DNA of 38,826 nucleotides from CAZAMI01 sp964627805 (GCA_964627805.1 CAZVLA010000006.1:1-38826), one strand, 5' to 3'. Positions 1 through 8,965 are shown, numbered from the stretch's first letter. Translations and numbers: made by a program. Notes: generated by a model from the sequence alone, not told the origin.

Positions 1-251
1 CTCACAAGGACTGAACATAGGACATTAGTCAGTAACAGAAACAAGTAACACTGACCTTATTAAGAGATCTAAAAGTAGAGTAAGGAAGTAGAACTAAGTA
101 CCGAATCCTCTGATTATTCCTAATTGTTCGTGAGTGATTGATTGCTTCATTAGTATGGCCAGATAGTGTGAGAGCAATTATAAGTGGTGCAAATATTAGA
201 AGTAACTGACTTTATTTAATGATGTACTTTATTGTGGAACTGCTTTTAGCA
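1..251. other. Non-coding left edge, no gene recognised
   Basis: This AT-rich stretch precedes the 3' end of the leftward methyltransferase gene. I see no open frame of useful length, no tRNA cloverleaf, no convincing C/D box pair and no repeat in it. It may hold the 3' flank of that gene and of a neighbour beyond the window. Confidence 0.5.
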
Positions 252-1028
252 TCACATGCTTTTACGTAGTATGAGGCATGCTATACTTTTGATCTTCGCT
301 CCTACTTCGGGGTAGTCGTATTTCATGGCTTCTTCTTCGTGTGCTGGTCTCCAGTATCCGTTTTCGTTGATGAAGTAGTCGATTTTTTCTATGGTGAGTG
401 TACCTGTGGCTAGTCTATTGATGTGTTCTCTGTCGTATACCTTAAGCCAAGGTATTACTGGTTCTGGGAATTCCTCTTCGGGTAGTCTACATCTCTTTAG
501 TATTTTGAATTTCCCTACGGGGATTGTTATGAGTATCTTGCCTCTCTCTGTGAGCTTCCTTGATAGAATACGTATGGTCTTCACGTCAGCGTCTAGATCT
601 ATGGTGTCTTCTGTTCGGTAAAGGATGCCTATGTGCTCGAGTGTGGATATGAGGGTTACCGCGTCGAATTGTTCTTCAGGGAGTAGCTTGTCTATGTCAA
701 AGACGTCTCCCTTAACGAATCTGAAGTTTGGGTGTGTGTATGGATAGTCTCTGAGGTCTATTCCGACGACCTTGTACCCTAGACTAGCTAGCTGTATCGG
801 GAATAAAGTACCTGCACAACCAACATCGAGAATTGTGTTAACGTCATCCCCTAAATTCCTTAGGACCCACCCGTACTCAACTATTCTCTCTAGCCTAGAG
901 ATGTCGTATAGGTACGGCTTGGGTTTAGTATCGATACCCAATACCTTCAGTACTAGCGTCTTAGATCTCCTACGGAGCAACTTAATTAACCCATGTCTGT
1001 GCGTATCTACGCTCATGAGGTGTAGCAC
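252..1028 (-). CDS. Class I SAM-dependent methyltransferase
   Basis: Predicted to transfer a methyl group from S-adenosylmethionine; the acceptor is unknown. The Rossmann fold shows in motif I, DVGCAGT (residues 68-74), an acidic residue ending strand 2 (D91, in VVGIDLRD) and a GD pair at about 107. The C-terminal half has the HEEEAM-type stretch often seen in methyltransferases of polysaccharide clusters, so a sugar acceptor is an inference from context. The longest frame starts with GTG at 1028. The ATG at 1016 is also plausible because GAGGTG at about 1025-1030 sits 8 bases before it. Leucine codons here are mixed (2 TTA among the first 12), unlike the TTA-dominated genes further right, which may indicate a different origin. 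The next gene, 1256-2659, is divergent. Confidence 0.85.
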   Translation of the reverse strand: MLHLMSVDTHRHGLIKLLRRRSKTLVLKVLGIDTKPKPYLYDISRLERIVEYGWVLRNLGDDVNTILDVGCAGTLFPIQLASLGYKVVGIDLRDYPYTHPNFRFVKGDVFDIDKLLPEEQFDAVTLISTLEHIGILYRTEDTIDLDADVKTIRILSRKLTERGKILITIPVGKFKILKRCRLPEEEFPEPVIPWLKVYDREHINRLATGTLTIEKIDYFINENGYWRPAHEEEAMKYDYPEVGAKIKSIACLILRKSM

Positions 1029-1182
1029 CTCTCTTAGGGGTGACTCGTCGGTAATGTCGGAGGTATCTTACAAAGTGATTGTGGAGGAGGTCGACATTGG
1101 GTCGAAGAATCTAGCCCTAAGTGCCATGTAGATCGGTAGTCGATATGCGGATGATTTAATCGTGAGGTATTGTGGGAATAAT

Positions 1183-1190
1183 AATTTATA
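1183..1190 (+). promoter_or_regulatory. Candidate TATA box for the 1256 gene
   Basis: AATTTATA lies about 65-70 bases before the TTG start. A start of transcription about 25 bases downstream (near 1212) would leave a leader of about 44 bases. That leader would contain a 7-codon ATG frame (1228-1251) overlapping the ribosome binding site GGAGGTAAG. Confidence 0.4.
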
Positions 1191-1255
1191 GTTCTAAAGC
1201 GTGATGATATAGACTAGGATATTAATAATGAGGTGCTACGGAGGTAAGTAACGTA

Positions 1256-2659
1256 TTGAGGAGCCCCCCAAACGTACTACTCATAATTATTGATGCGTTA
1301 AGGCCTGATTACCTTGGATGCTACGGGTTTCAGTATGACGTAAGCCCTCACATCGACTCTGTAGCTTCTGACGGTGTTTTGTTTCTTAATTCGTACTCGC
1401 CTATGTACGGTACTGACCCTGCCGTAACTACGATGCTGACGGGGCTCTATCCTCATAGGCATGGGATTATGAGGCATGGTCCTTGGGTGAGTAGTACTGA
1501 AGTGACCCTATTTAAGGTGAGGGCACTGAAGTATTGGTTACCTAGGGTACTCAGTAAGTTAGGGTATGTGACGGTAGCTTTTGACTGGTTAGGTAGGTGG
1601 CATAAATCATACTTCCGCTACTACATCTCAACAGCAGAGACCCGTGTTGAGTATTTCTGGAGGAGAGTGTATAGGAAGATATACATGACCCTCCCCTACG
1701 AAGTCGCTAAGGCGATTCCAGGGAATATATGCCCCTACATTAAGGCGGATAAAGTAGCGGGTAAAGCAATTAAGATGCTGAAGGTATTAGAGAAAGTAAG
1801 AAGGAGTTTCTTCATACTCATACACTTCTGGGATACTCATGCACCCTACGACCCACCACTTAAGTACGTAAATATGTTTAAGGGGAGGATTAAAACACCC
1901 TATAATAAACGTGTAGGAGATGTCCTCAGTAATATACGAAATACCAAGTGGTTGGACTACATGAGGTTCTGTACTAAGGGAGCTGAGTACACAGATGATG
2001 TCGTAGCAAGGTACGTAGCATCAATTAGGTTTGTTGATGACTCCATAGGTAAGATAGTAACTACACTGAAAGAGTTAGGTATGTATGACAACACATTAGT
2101 AATCATAGTCTCAGACCATGGGGAATCCATGGGTGAGCATGGCGCGTACTTCGACCATCACACATTATTTAATGAAGTACTTAGGAACGTAATGATAATG
2201 AAGCTACCTAATTCCGAGGTGAGGCAGAAGAAGGTAGGGAGGAGGGTCATATTAACAGATCTAGCACCTACGATACTTGATGTCATAGGTGTTGATTACA
2301 GAAGGTTAGGTAGGTTTGATGGAGAATCACTAATTAAGAACCTAGATAGTGATGAGGACGAAGACCTGTACTTTGGTATGGTAGCTGATGGGCCAAGAAT
2401 AGATGTGAGGATAGGGGTGATGAGTGGGGAGTGGAAGTACATGAGAACATTACTACCCAATTTCTCCGGGATATGCTCTAGATGTGGTGTGAAGCATCAT
2501 GACCGTGAGGAATTATTTAATATAGTAAAGGATGTGTGTGAGGAAAATAACTTAGTTCATGAATACGTAGAGGTTAAGGAGAAGCTTAAGTCCAGATTAC
2601 TTACTGAATTTAGGAAGCACCCAGTAATAAAGTCATTCATTGAGAAGATTAGGTGGTGA
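1256..2659 (+). CDS. Alkaline phosphatase superfamily (sulfatase-fold) enzyme with Thr nucleophile
   Basis: A 467-residue enzyme of the metal-dependent sulfatase/phosphoglycerol transferase fold. Visible elements are the first metal-site strand LLIIIDALRPD (D13), the nucleophile loop GTDPAVTTMLTG (T53), the substrate/metal segment DTHAPYDPP and the second metal site SDHGE (about 286-290). The sulfatase formylglycine signature (C/S-x-P-x-R) is replaced by T-D-P-A-V, so this is probably not a classical sulfatase. Thr at this position is known from phosphoethanolamine and phosphoglycerol transferases and related phosphoesterases. I see no signal peptide or membrane segment, so it should act in the cytoplasm. 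The start is TTG, with GGAGGTAAG about 8 bases upstream. The context suggests it decorates or hydrolyses a glycan intermediate (inference). Confidence 0.85.
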   Translation: MRSPPNVLLIIIDALRPDYLGCYGFQYDVSPHIDSVASDGVLFLNSYSPMYGTDPAVTTMLTGLYPHRHGIMRHGPWVSSTEVTLFKVRALKYWLPRVLSKLGYVTVAFDWLGRWHKSYFRYYISTAETRVEYFWRRVYRKIYMTLPYEVAKAIPGNICPYIKADKVAGKAIKMLKVLEKVRRSFFILIHFWDTHAPYDPPLKYVNMFKGRIKTPYNKRVGDVLSNIRNTKWLDYMRFCTKGAEYTDDVVARYVASIRFVDDSIGKIVTTLKELGMYDNTLVIIVSDHGESMGEHGAYFDHHTLFNEVLRNVMIMKLPNSEVRQKKVGRRVILTDLAPTILDVIGVDYRRLGRFDGESLIKNLDSDEDEDLYFGMVADGPRIDVRIGVMSGEWKYMRTLLPNFSGICSRCGVKHHDREELFNIVKDVCEENNLVHEYVEVKEKLKSRLLTEFRKHPVIKSFIEKIRW

Positions 2660-2670
2660 CTGAACAAGTG

Positions 2671-3669
2671 TTAGTCCTCCTTAATACTTACCTTATCACA
2701 AATACCCCATAACTTAATGTAGTAATTAATAGTTAATTTAAGGCCCTCCCTCAAGCCGATCCTTGGCTTATCATCAACGGCTCTAATTAACTTACTTATG
2801 TCTGGCCTCCTCCTCATTCTATCTCCTGGTCTCGGTGGTAGGATCTTAGGTTTGAAGGGCCTACCAACTAGTTCGTGAAGTATCTTCGCTAGCTCCAAGA
2901 TAGTGACTTCCTCATCACTACCTACGTTAAATACGTCATTCCTACACTTCTCAACGAGCTTCATTACTAACCTTACGTGATCATCTACGTAGCAAAAGCT
3001 ACGTGTCTGAGTACCGGGACCTATGATCGTGAATACCTCATCGAAGAATAACTTCCTTATTAATTCAGGAATTACTTGACCGTACTCACTAGTATCCATC
3101 CTAGGTCCGTAGGTATTGAAGATCCTTAGTATTAGGTAGTCAATACCGTGGGTTTCAGAGAATAGCTTAACGTAGAACTCACCTAAAGCCTTAGAAGCTG
3201 CGTAGCTATCACGCCTTTGCTGAACCTCAAGCATAATTGGGTGGGACTCCGGGGTAGGTATGACCGAGGGTTCACCGTAGACTTCAGATGATGAGGCGTA
3301 GACGACCTTCCTCACACACCCAGCTAATTCAGTGGCTCGTAATACGTTCTGAGTCATCCTAACATTATCATCCAGTACCTTATATGGGATGTCGTAGAAG
3401 TACTTAGTACCGTTAATTGCTGCGTAATGAATCACTAAATTAACGCTATACTCCCTTAAGTACTTAGAAAGTAACTCAGTAGCGTCTTCACTAGTTAAGT
3501 CTAACTTAACGAATATGAAGTCCTTACACTCCTTCGGGAGGTTCTCAGGCTTACCTCTGAAGAAGTTATCAACACCAATTACTAAGAAACCACGCCTTAA
3601 GTAAGCATCAACTAAGTGACTACCTAAGAAACCAGCAGCTCCAGTAATGAGTACTGAACCCCTACTCAC
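2671..3669 (-). CDS. NAD-dependent sugar epimerase/dehydratase (extended SDR)
   Basis: A 332-residue extended short-chain dehydrogenase acting on a nucleotide sugar, such as a UDP-glucose 4-epimerase or a UDP-glucuronate decarboxylase. The nucleotide-binding motif GAAGFLG is at residues 10-16, the serine-rich strand SSSEVYG at about 126-132 and the catalytic Y156-x3-K160 pair in YAASK. RPGDRMRRRPD near the C-terminus is the usual substrate-domain motif. It overlaps the upstream dehydrogenase gene by 8 bases on the same strand, so the two are probably co-transcribed and act on the same sugar-nucleotide pool. Exact specificity cannot be read from the sequence. Confidence 0.88.
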   Translation of the reverse strand: MSRGSVLITGAAGFLGSHLVDAYLRRGFLVIGVDNFFRGKPENLPKECKDFIFVKLDLTSEDATELLSKYLREYSVNLVIHYAAINGTKYFYDIPYKVLDDNVRMTQNVLRATELAGCVRKVVYASSSEVYGEPSVIPTPESHPIMLEVQQRRDSYAASKALGEFYVKLFSETHGIDYLILRIFNTYGPRMDTSEYGQVIPELIRKLFFDEVFTIIGPGTQTRSFCYVDDHVRLVMKLVEKCRNDVFNVGSDEEVTILELAKILHELVGRPFKPKILPPRPGDRMRRRPDISKLIRAVDDKPRIGLREGLKLTINYYIKLWGICDKVSIKED

Positions 3670-5014
3670 GAGTAGTGACCCCTAAGCCATCATATACGCA
3701 ACTAGGTTTTTTACATATACCCCTAAACACCCCCCAAGCATCAATAACGTACTTACCAACAAGGTCACCAACCCTCTCAGCTACCCTATAGTACATGGAG
3801 TGATTAGTTAGTAGAGCTATGATGTCAGACTCCGAAATAGCTGAGTATACGTCACTAACAACGGTAACTCTCCCACGTATGTTAGGTGGTAGTTTAGTGT
3901 ACCTATTACTATTGATGAATGGGTCATGAACCGATACATTAACCCTACTGAGGTCTACCCTCCCTAGCACGTGATTCAGTATAGTTATTGAGTGACTGAA
4001 CCTGAAGTCGTCTACGTCCCTCTTATATGAGAGCCCCAAGATCAATAATAAAGCCTTCCCCTTCCTACGAACTACAGCCTCTACACCTCGAACTATCTTT
4101 ATTGCTAAGTGCTTAATCACCTCATCATTAACTAACCTAGCGTGGAGCCATAATGAGGTGGAGTATCTGATAGGGCATAACCTTGAGTAGCTAGCCTCAA
4201 GAATTAATGGGTCCTTACTTAAGCAGTACCCACTAACTGGGCCAGGCATTGGTATGTTATTACGTGGGTAGTCAAGGTTAGCTAACTCTATCACCTCACG
4301 AGCATCAATACCTAAGGACTCAGCTAATCTCGCAACCTCATTAGCGAACCCGAATATTAGGTTCCTCCACGCATTATCAAGTAACTTAACGAATTCAGCC
4401 TTAGTAGGTGGCTTAACCATTACTATACGTCCCTTACTATATGTAGATAGTAGGTCCTTAACTAAACTGAAGGACTCGTCGGTGTATACACCAACGAGCT
4501 TCGGAAGCATTACCTCCTCATCAACTGCTACACCCTCAGCTAATCTCTCAGGAACGTAGGAGTAGTAGTAATCCTTCGACTCAATAAGTCCGTAGTTACT
4601 CCTTAACATCTTCACTACCTCATCACTTAAACCTAAGGGTATGGTAGTACGTAGTATAAGTACCTTAGAGTTAAGGTACCCCCTCTTAGCTAAGTCACTT
4701 ATGAGGTTAAGTAGAGGCTTTACGTTAACGTGATTACCTAATATACCGACACCTATGCATATCACTAAGTAATCAACATCATCAACTACCTCACTATTAA
4801 AATCAGAGAGCGTAAGTGGCTTCAGTCTCTTCCCTATATTTCTGTTGATCAACTCCTTAATCTTAGGCTCAAGCATGGGGGCTTTACCTTGCTTCAGAGA
4901 GAGTATTAGTGACTGATCAACGTCTACTCCATAGACGAGATTACCAGCATCTGCAAGGACCAAGGCTATGGGGAGCCCTATCCTACCTAGACCTAAGACA
5001 GCTACTCTACGCAA
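3662..5014 (-). CDS. UDP-sugar dehydrogenase (UDP-ManNAc/UDP-glucose 6-dehydrogenase family)
   Basis: A two-step NAD-dependent oxidoreductase that oxidises the C6 hydroxyl of a UDP-hexose to a uronic acid. It has an N-terminal GLGRIG dinucleotide motif (residues 8-13) and a central PGPVSGYCLSKDP segment carrying the likely catalytic cysteine (C264). The C-terminal UDP-binding domain includes LGLSYKRDVDDFR. The WecC-like spacing favours UDP-N-acetylmannosamine dehydrogenase over UDP-glucose dehydrogenase, but this is not certain. I chose TTG at 5014 because GAGGTGG lies 7 bases before it and the candidate TATA box (5061-5068) predicts transcription from about 5038. The in-frame ATG at 5044 has no visible ribosome binding site. 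It is the first gene of a pair with the epimerase at 2671-3669. Confidence 0.87.
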   Translation of the reverse strand: MRRVAVLGLGRIGLPIALVLADAGNLVYGVDVDQSLILSLKQGKAPMLEPKIKELINRNIGKRLKPLTLSDFNSEVVDDVDYLVICIGVGILGNHVNVKPLLNLISDLAKRGYLNSKVLILRTTIPLGLSDEVVKMLRSNYGLIESKDYYYSYVPERLAEGVAVDEEVMLPKLVGVYTDESFSLVKDLLSTYSKGRIVMVKPPTKAEFVKLLDNAWRNLIFGFANEVARLAESLGIDAREVIELANLDYPRNNIPMPGPVSGYCLSKDPLILEASYSRLCPIRYSTSLWLHARLVNDEVIKHLAIKIVRGVEAVVRRKGKALLLILGLSYKRDVDDFRFSHSITILNHVLGRVDLSRVNVSVHDPFINSNRYTKLPPNIRGRVTVVSDVYSAISESDIIALLTNHSMYYRVAERVGDLVGKYVIDAWGVFRGICKKPSCVYDGLGVTTRE

Positions 5015-5060
5015 TTCAGTACCACCTCTTAACTCAATGTTCATAATTAGGTAGGTAAGG

Positions 5061-5068
5061 CATATAAG
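5061..5068 (-). promoter_or_regulatory. Candidate TATA box for the UDP-sugar dehydrogenase pair
   Basis: On the minus strand this reads CTTATATG. Transcription about 25 bases downstream (near 5038) would give a leader that includes GAGGTGG and a TTG start at 5014. It sits in a 95-base divergent intergenic region shared with the rightward glycosyltransferase genes. Confidence 0.45.
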
Positions 5069-5139
5069 TATTCATTTAGTCTAATACAATAGTGAATAGC
5101 TAGTAATAGGGGAGTTACTGCCTATATCGGGGATAGGTA

Positions 5140-6384
5140 TTGAGGTTGAGAGTAGCTCATGTAACGCCACGATACGTACCAGCACCCTTAACAGGGTCAG
5201 AACGCTACATTGACGCTATGACTAAGTACTTAGCAGCGGTAGGGCATAGCGTCGACGTAATTACGTCATTTGCCGTAGATTGGAAGTCAACAATGTCTAT
5301 AAGGGGAAGGAAAACATTAGGAAGTATCAGTGTAAATAACAAGCTCCGTGTATATAGGGTGGCGATACATTATGAATTAAAAGAACTGAGTAGAATACTT
5401 TATAAACTCAGTAACGTGAATTCAGTAAGTGCACCTGCGGTCCTTAGGAATTACTTTAGATTAATGCGATTAGGTCCATGCATGCCAGGAGTATATTACA
5501 AGCTGATTAAGGGTGATTATGACATCATAAACACTACACCATATCCATTCTCATACAACTGGTACGTTTATATGGCATCTAAGAAAACAGGAACACCCTT
5601 AGTATTGACACCATTCTTTCATTACCACATTAGGGAATATTACAATCCGCTCTTAGTACTTATGTTACGTGAAGCTGATGCAGTAATAGCTTTCACGGAA
5701 TTTGAGGCTAACTTACTGAGAAGGTTAGGAGCTAAACGTATTCACATGTCGGCGATGGGTTTATGGATGAGTGAGTGGAGGGACGTACGAGGTGATGGTG
5801 TTTTAGAGGAGTTAGGTTTAGATAAGGATTATTTCGTAGTAATAATACCGCATCGCCTCCCGCTTAAGGGGTCATGTCAAGTACTTAAAGCAAGTATACT
5901 ACTTAAGAGGTACGGAGTTAAGGTAGCGGCAGTCTCTTTCGGGCAATTCACTTATAGGGAGTATGAATGGTGGGCCAGCGTAGCTAGAAAGTTCGGTGTT
6001 AAGGTTGTTGATTTAGGATACGTAAGTGAGGAGTTTAAGAGGAAGCTCCTAGCGAGTGCTGATGTATTGGCGCAACCATCAATAGCTGATGCATACGGTT
6101 TAGTTTACTTAGAGGCTTGGGCCGTAGGTAGACCTGTAGTAGCGGCTAGGACGAAAGCTATGATGAGTATAGTTAAGGATGGGGTAGACGGGTTTTTAGT
6201 GAGATTTAATGACCATAGGGAATTAGCTGATAAACTACTATTACTAGCGAGGAATCCTGACGTCGCTATTGAAATGGGTAGGAAAGGGAGAGAGAAGGTA
6301 TTAAGAAACAATGATTGGGCTGTAATAGGTAGGAAGCTTGAGAATTTATATAGGGAGGTAATAGAAAGGAGAAAAGCAGCGTAG
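5140..6384 (+). CDS. Glycosyltransferase family 4
   Basis: A GT-B fold glycosyltransferase of 414 residues, expected to add a sugar from a nucleotide donor to a lipid-linked glycan on the cytoplasmic face. The N-terminal domain begins HVTPRYVPAPLTGSERY, with the acceptor-side glycine loop. The C-terminal donor domain has LPLKG (about 240) and the donor-site motif DAYGLVYLE (D317 to E325), in which the first Glu of the usual E-x7-E is Asp. The start is TTG behind GGGGATAGG. It is followed after 18 bases by another GT4 gene, so 5140-8965 looks like one operon of three transferases. Donor and acceptor are unknown. Confidence 0.88.
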   Translation: MRLRVAHVTPRYVPAPLTGSERYIDAMTKYLAAVGHSVDVITSFAVDWKSTMSIRGRKTLGSISVNNKLRVYRVAIHYELKELSRILYKLSNVNSVSAPAVLRNYFRLMRLGPCMPGVYYKLIKGDYDIINTTPYPFSYNWYVYMASKKTGTPLVLTPFFHYHIREYYNPLLVLMLREADAVIAFTEFEANLLRRLGAKRIHMSAMGLWMSEWRDVRGDGVLEELGLDKDYFVVIIPHRLPLKGSCQVLKASILLKRYGVKVAAVSFGQFTYREYEWWASVARKFGVKVVDLGYVSEEFKRKLLASADVLAQPSIADAYGLVYLEAWAVGRPVVAARTKAMMSIVKDGVDGFLVRFNDHRELADKLLLLARNPDVAIEMGRKGREKVLRNNDWAVIGRKLENLYREVIERRKAA

Positions 6385-6402
6385 GTACCTCAAGGTGTTA
6401 TT

Positions 6403-7800
6403 ATGAGTGTAGTATTTGTCGCGGTACCTTCAGAGCTTGCAGGTGGATCGGGTGTTAGGGTTCTAAATGTACTACCTCTCATGAGGTCCATGCTCATTAA
6501 GAGCGGAATTCAATGTAATTTGTACATACCTTGCTACTCTAGCTTACTAATCGCTTTAGGGACGTACATAACAGAACCTAGTTATGATCCGGAGAGGGTC
6601 TTCAAGCATATTATGCGTAGTATTAAGGAGCACTCATTAATGGATATAATACCTAAGGAACTGCTTGACGCCACTTATCAAGTACTGGATCGTTACGTCC
6701 CCAAACTTGCGGATAGGCTCTACAGGTCAAAAGTAAGTAACTTAAATAGGCTTTTATTCCTCATTAAGCGTGATGAAGTTATTAGGGATGTAGAATCGCT
6801 GTGCTTAAGCTCTTTCCTTAAGTCTCTGAGTTATGTAAGTGATAATTACTTAATACATGCAATGCATGAATCCTACGAAGCTGTCTACGCATCCATGGTG
6901 CTATCTAAGCAATTAAATGGATATGGTAGTGTGCTTCTTCAGATTGAGCCCTTCTGCAAGCAACGCGAGATACTCCGTAATATAGGTTTGTTCGGATTAA
7001 CACATGCACTTAGGACCGCCATACTTAGTCGTAAATCCCGTAACCTATATTTAGAGTACTTAAGAAGTGGGCGATTAAGGCTTATACTAGGTGTTTCGTT
7101 AGCACCTATAATTATATCAGGTATTGATGCTTATGCGAGACGGTATGGAGCTAATGTGTACGTACTTAAACCAGGTAACGCGATCGATCCTTTAGCATTA
7201 AAGTATCGCTCCTTTAGTAAGGAATTACTAGCAGTGTTTTGGGCTAGACTGTGTAAGGAGAAGGGTGTGTTTGACTTACTACGTATTTGGAAGGTGATAT
7301 CAGGTGCCATACCTGAAGCCGAGCTCATAGTAGCTGGTAGGTTTATTGATGACAGGACAAAGAGACTCTTCTTTAAAACTATTCAAGAATTAAATCTCCG
7401 TAATGTGAAGTACTTAGGTTATGTAAAGAATAAGGAAGATTTATATAAAGTAATTTCTAAGGCTAAAGTACTGATATACCCGTCCTACTCTGACGCTTTT
7501 CCCCTCGTAGTACTGGAGGCATTAGCGTTAGGTGTAAGTGTGGTTGCTTACGACATACCAGCCATAACTTCAGTATATGGTAATCTTCCAGCAGTTAAAG
7601 TAGTGAGGAGGGGTGATGTTAAGTCGATGGCCTCGTCCGTGTTAGATATACTTAAGTTGAGGGATGAGGACTACGTTAAGTTACATGAGAATGAAGTAAT
7701 GAATGAGTTCATAAGGCGTCACACTTCCTGGGAGGAGGTTGCAAGGAATGAATTAAGTTACGTGTTAAGGATTATAGAGGGAAAGTATGACGTAACTTAG
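6403..7800 (+). CDS. Glycosyltransferase family 4
   Basis: A 465-residue protein whose C-terminal half is clearly a GT4 donor-binding domain. It shows FWARLCKEKGVFDLLRIWK (start of the donor domain), a YLGYV strand, and SDAFPLVVLEALALG, where D-x7-E replaces the usual E-x7-E. The N-terminal acceptor domain is long and poorly conserved, opening VVFVAVPSELAGGSGVRV. ATG at 6403 is preceded by a weak AGGTG-like site. It lies between two other GT4 genes with gaps of 18 and 22 bases. It probably catalyses one step in assembling the same glycan; linkage and sugar are unknown. Confidence 0.85.
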   Translation: MSVVFVAVPSELAGGSGVRVLNVLPLMRSMLIKSGIQCNLYIPCYSSLLIALGTYITEPSYDPERVFKHIMRSIKEHSLMDIIPKELLDATYQVLDRYVPKLADRLYRSKVSNLNRLLFLIKRDEVIRDVESLCLSSFLKSLSYVSDNYLIHAMHESYEAVYASMVLSKQLNGYGSVLLQIEPFCKQREILRNIGLFGLTHALRTAILSRKSRNLYLEYLRSGRLRLILGVSLAPIIISGIDAYARRYGANVYVLKPGNAIDPLALKYRSFSKELLAVFWARLCKEKGVFDLLRIWKVISGAIPEAELIVAGRFIDDRTKRLFFKTIQELNLRNVKYLGYVKNKEDLYKVISKAKVLIYPSYSDAFPLVVLEALALGVSVVAYDIPAITSVYGNLPAVKVVRRGDVKSMASSVLDILKLRDEDYVKLHENEVMNEFIRRHTSWEEVARNELSYVLRIIEGKYDVT

Positions 7801-7822
7801 GTGAGGAAGTGGTGTATGGGTT

Positions 7823-8965
7823 ATGAAGGTAGCGCTGGTATCACGTGGTTGGTTCCCATCAATACGTGGTGGTTCTGAGAAATTCATTACTAGGCTTGCC
7901 TTGGAGTTATTTAAGATGGGTTTTGAGGTAATCGGTATTACGAGGTGGTTATTAGGGTTTGAGAGACCCCAAGCTAGGCATAAGTTAATAGTAATGAAGG
8001 AGGAAAGCCCTAGGCCCTTACTTGCTAGCTTACGCTTCTCTAGATGGGCTTCTAGAGTTGTTAATGACTTAAGACCCGATGTAGTCATAGTAAATAGTTA
8101 CTGGGGTGAGGCCTCACCCCTCTTCATAAGTAAGTCAATACCTGTGATCGCGTTAATTCACGACGTAGGTTTATTTAGATCTGAATTAGCTATGAGGAGT
8201 AGATTAAAGTACTTCCTAAGGAGCTTCGTATTGAAGCGTGTAGTGTCGAGAGCTAATGCTGTCGTAGTACCTACGGAATCCGTTAAGAGGGACGTCATTA
8301 AGTACCTTAATGCAGACGCTAGTAAGATATACGTACTAGGTGTTGAAGGCGTTGAAGGACCGTTTAGGAGGGTTCATGAAGATAATGAGTGGTTCGATGT
8401 AGTTCAGGTCGGGAGGTTCGCCCCTAATAAAGGTCAGAGTATTCTCCTAGAAGCATTTAAGCGATTCGTGAAGGAAGTACCTAACGCTAGGCTATGGCTC
8501 GTCGGTGGTAGGGGGGTTGATCCCAAGCACATTAAGTACCTTGAAGGTATTAGAAGCATGTCCAGAGAAATTAATAGGGATTTAGGTAGGGAGGTCGTGA
8601 AGGTCGTAATTGACGCTCCTAACGTTGATACATACTACAGATTAGCTGACGTATGTGTAGCTCCCTCAATAGCTGAGGAAGGCTACGGACTTACTGTTGT
8701 TGAGTGTATGGCTTACGGAAAACCTGTAATTGCTTCAGACATATTCCTAGAGACTGGGGTAGCTAATGAGGAAAGAGCCTACATCTTCCCACGGGGTGAC
8801 ATTAGTGAGTTAGTTAATAAGTTACTACACGTATACAGGAACTACGATGAAGCTTTAAGGAAGGCTGATGAAGGGTTAAGATTCGCTAAGCAATGTAGCT
8901 GGGAGGAGGTTGCTAGGAGGGTAGTTAAGATAATTAATGACGTCACTAAGGTAAGACCCGATTAA
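7823..8965 (+). CDS. Glycosyltransferase family 4 (paralogue of the 20823 gene)
   Basis: A 380-residue GT-B transferase. It opens VALVSRGWFPSIRGGSEKF (the acceptor glycine loop), has GRFAPNKG (about 197-204, donor phosphate-binding Lys) and EGYGLTVVE (E286 to E294, the canonical E-x7-E). It resembles the protein encoded at 20823-21932 along its whole length, with shared blocks such as NARLWLVGG, GREVVKVVI and CVAPS. The pair therefore arose by duplication and may perform equivalent steps on two glycans. The ATG start follows GGTGTATGGGTT. It is the last of three GT4 genes and is followed by a flippase gene after 176 bases. Confidence 0.9.
   Translation: MKVALVSRGWFPSIRGGSEKFITRLALELFKMGFEVIGITRWLLGFERPQARHKLIVMKEESPRPLLASLRFSRWASRVVNDLRPDVVIVNSYWGEASPLFISKSIPVIALIHDVGLFRSELAMRSRLKYFLRSFVLKRVVSRANAVVVPTESVKRDVIKYLNADASKIYVLGVEGVEGPFRRVHEDNEWFDVVQVGRFAPNKGQSILLEAFKRFVKEVPNARLWLVGGRGVDPKHIKYLEGIRSMSREINRDLGREVVKVVIDAPNVDTYYRLADVCVAPSIAEEGYGLTVVECMAYGKPVIASDIFLETGVANEERAYIFPRGDISELVNKLLHVYRNYDEALRKADEGLRFAKQCSWEEVARRVVKIINDVTKVRPD

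Noticed and set aside
772..1131. Rightward 119-residue frame opposite the methyltransferase start
   Set aside because: It lacks a ribosome binding site and domain features, and most of it overlaps the methyltransferase on the other strand.
1201..1207. GTGATGA resembling a box C of a C/D guide RNA
   Set aside because: No box D (CTGA) or C'/D' pair lies at suitable spacing, and the site sits in a promoter leader.
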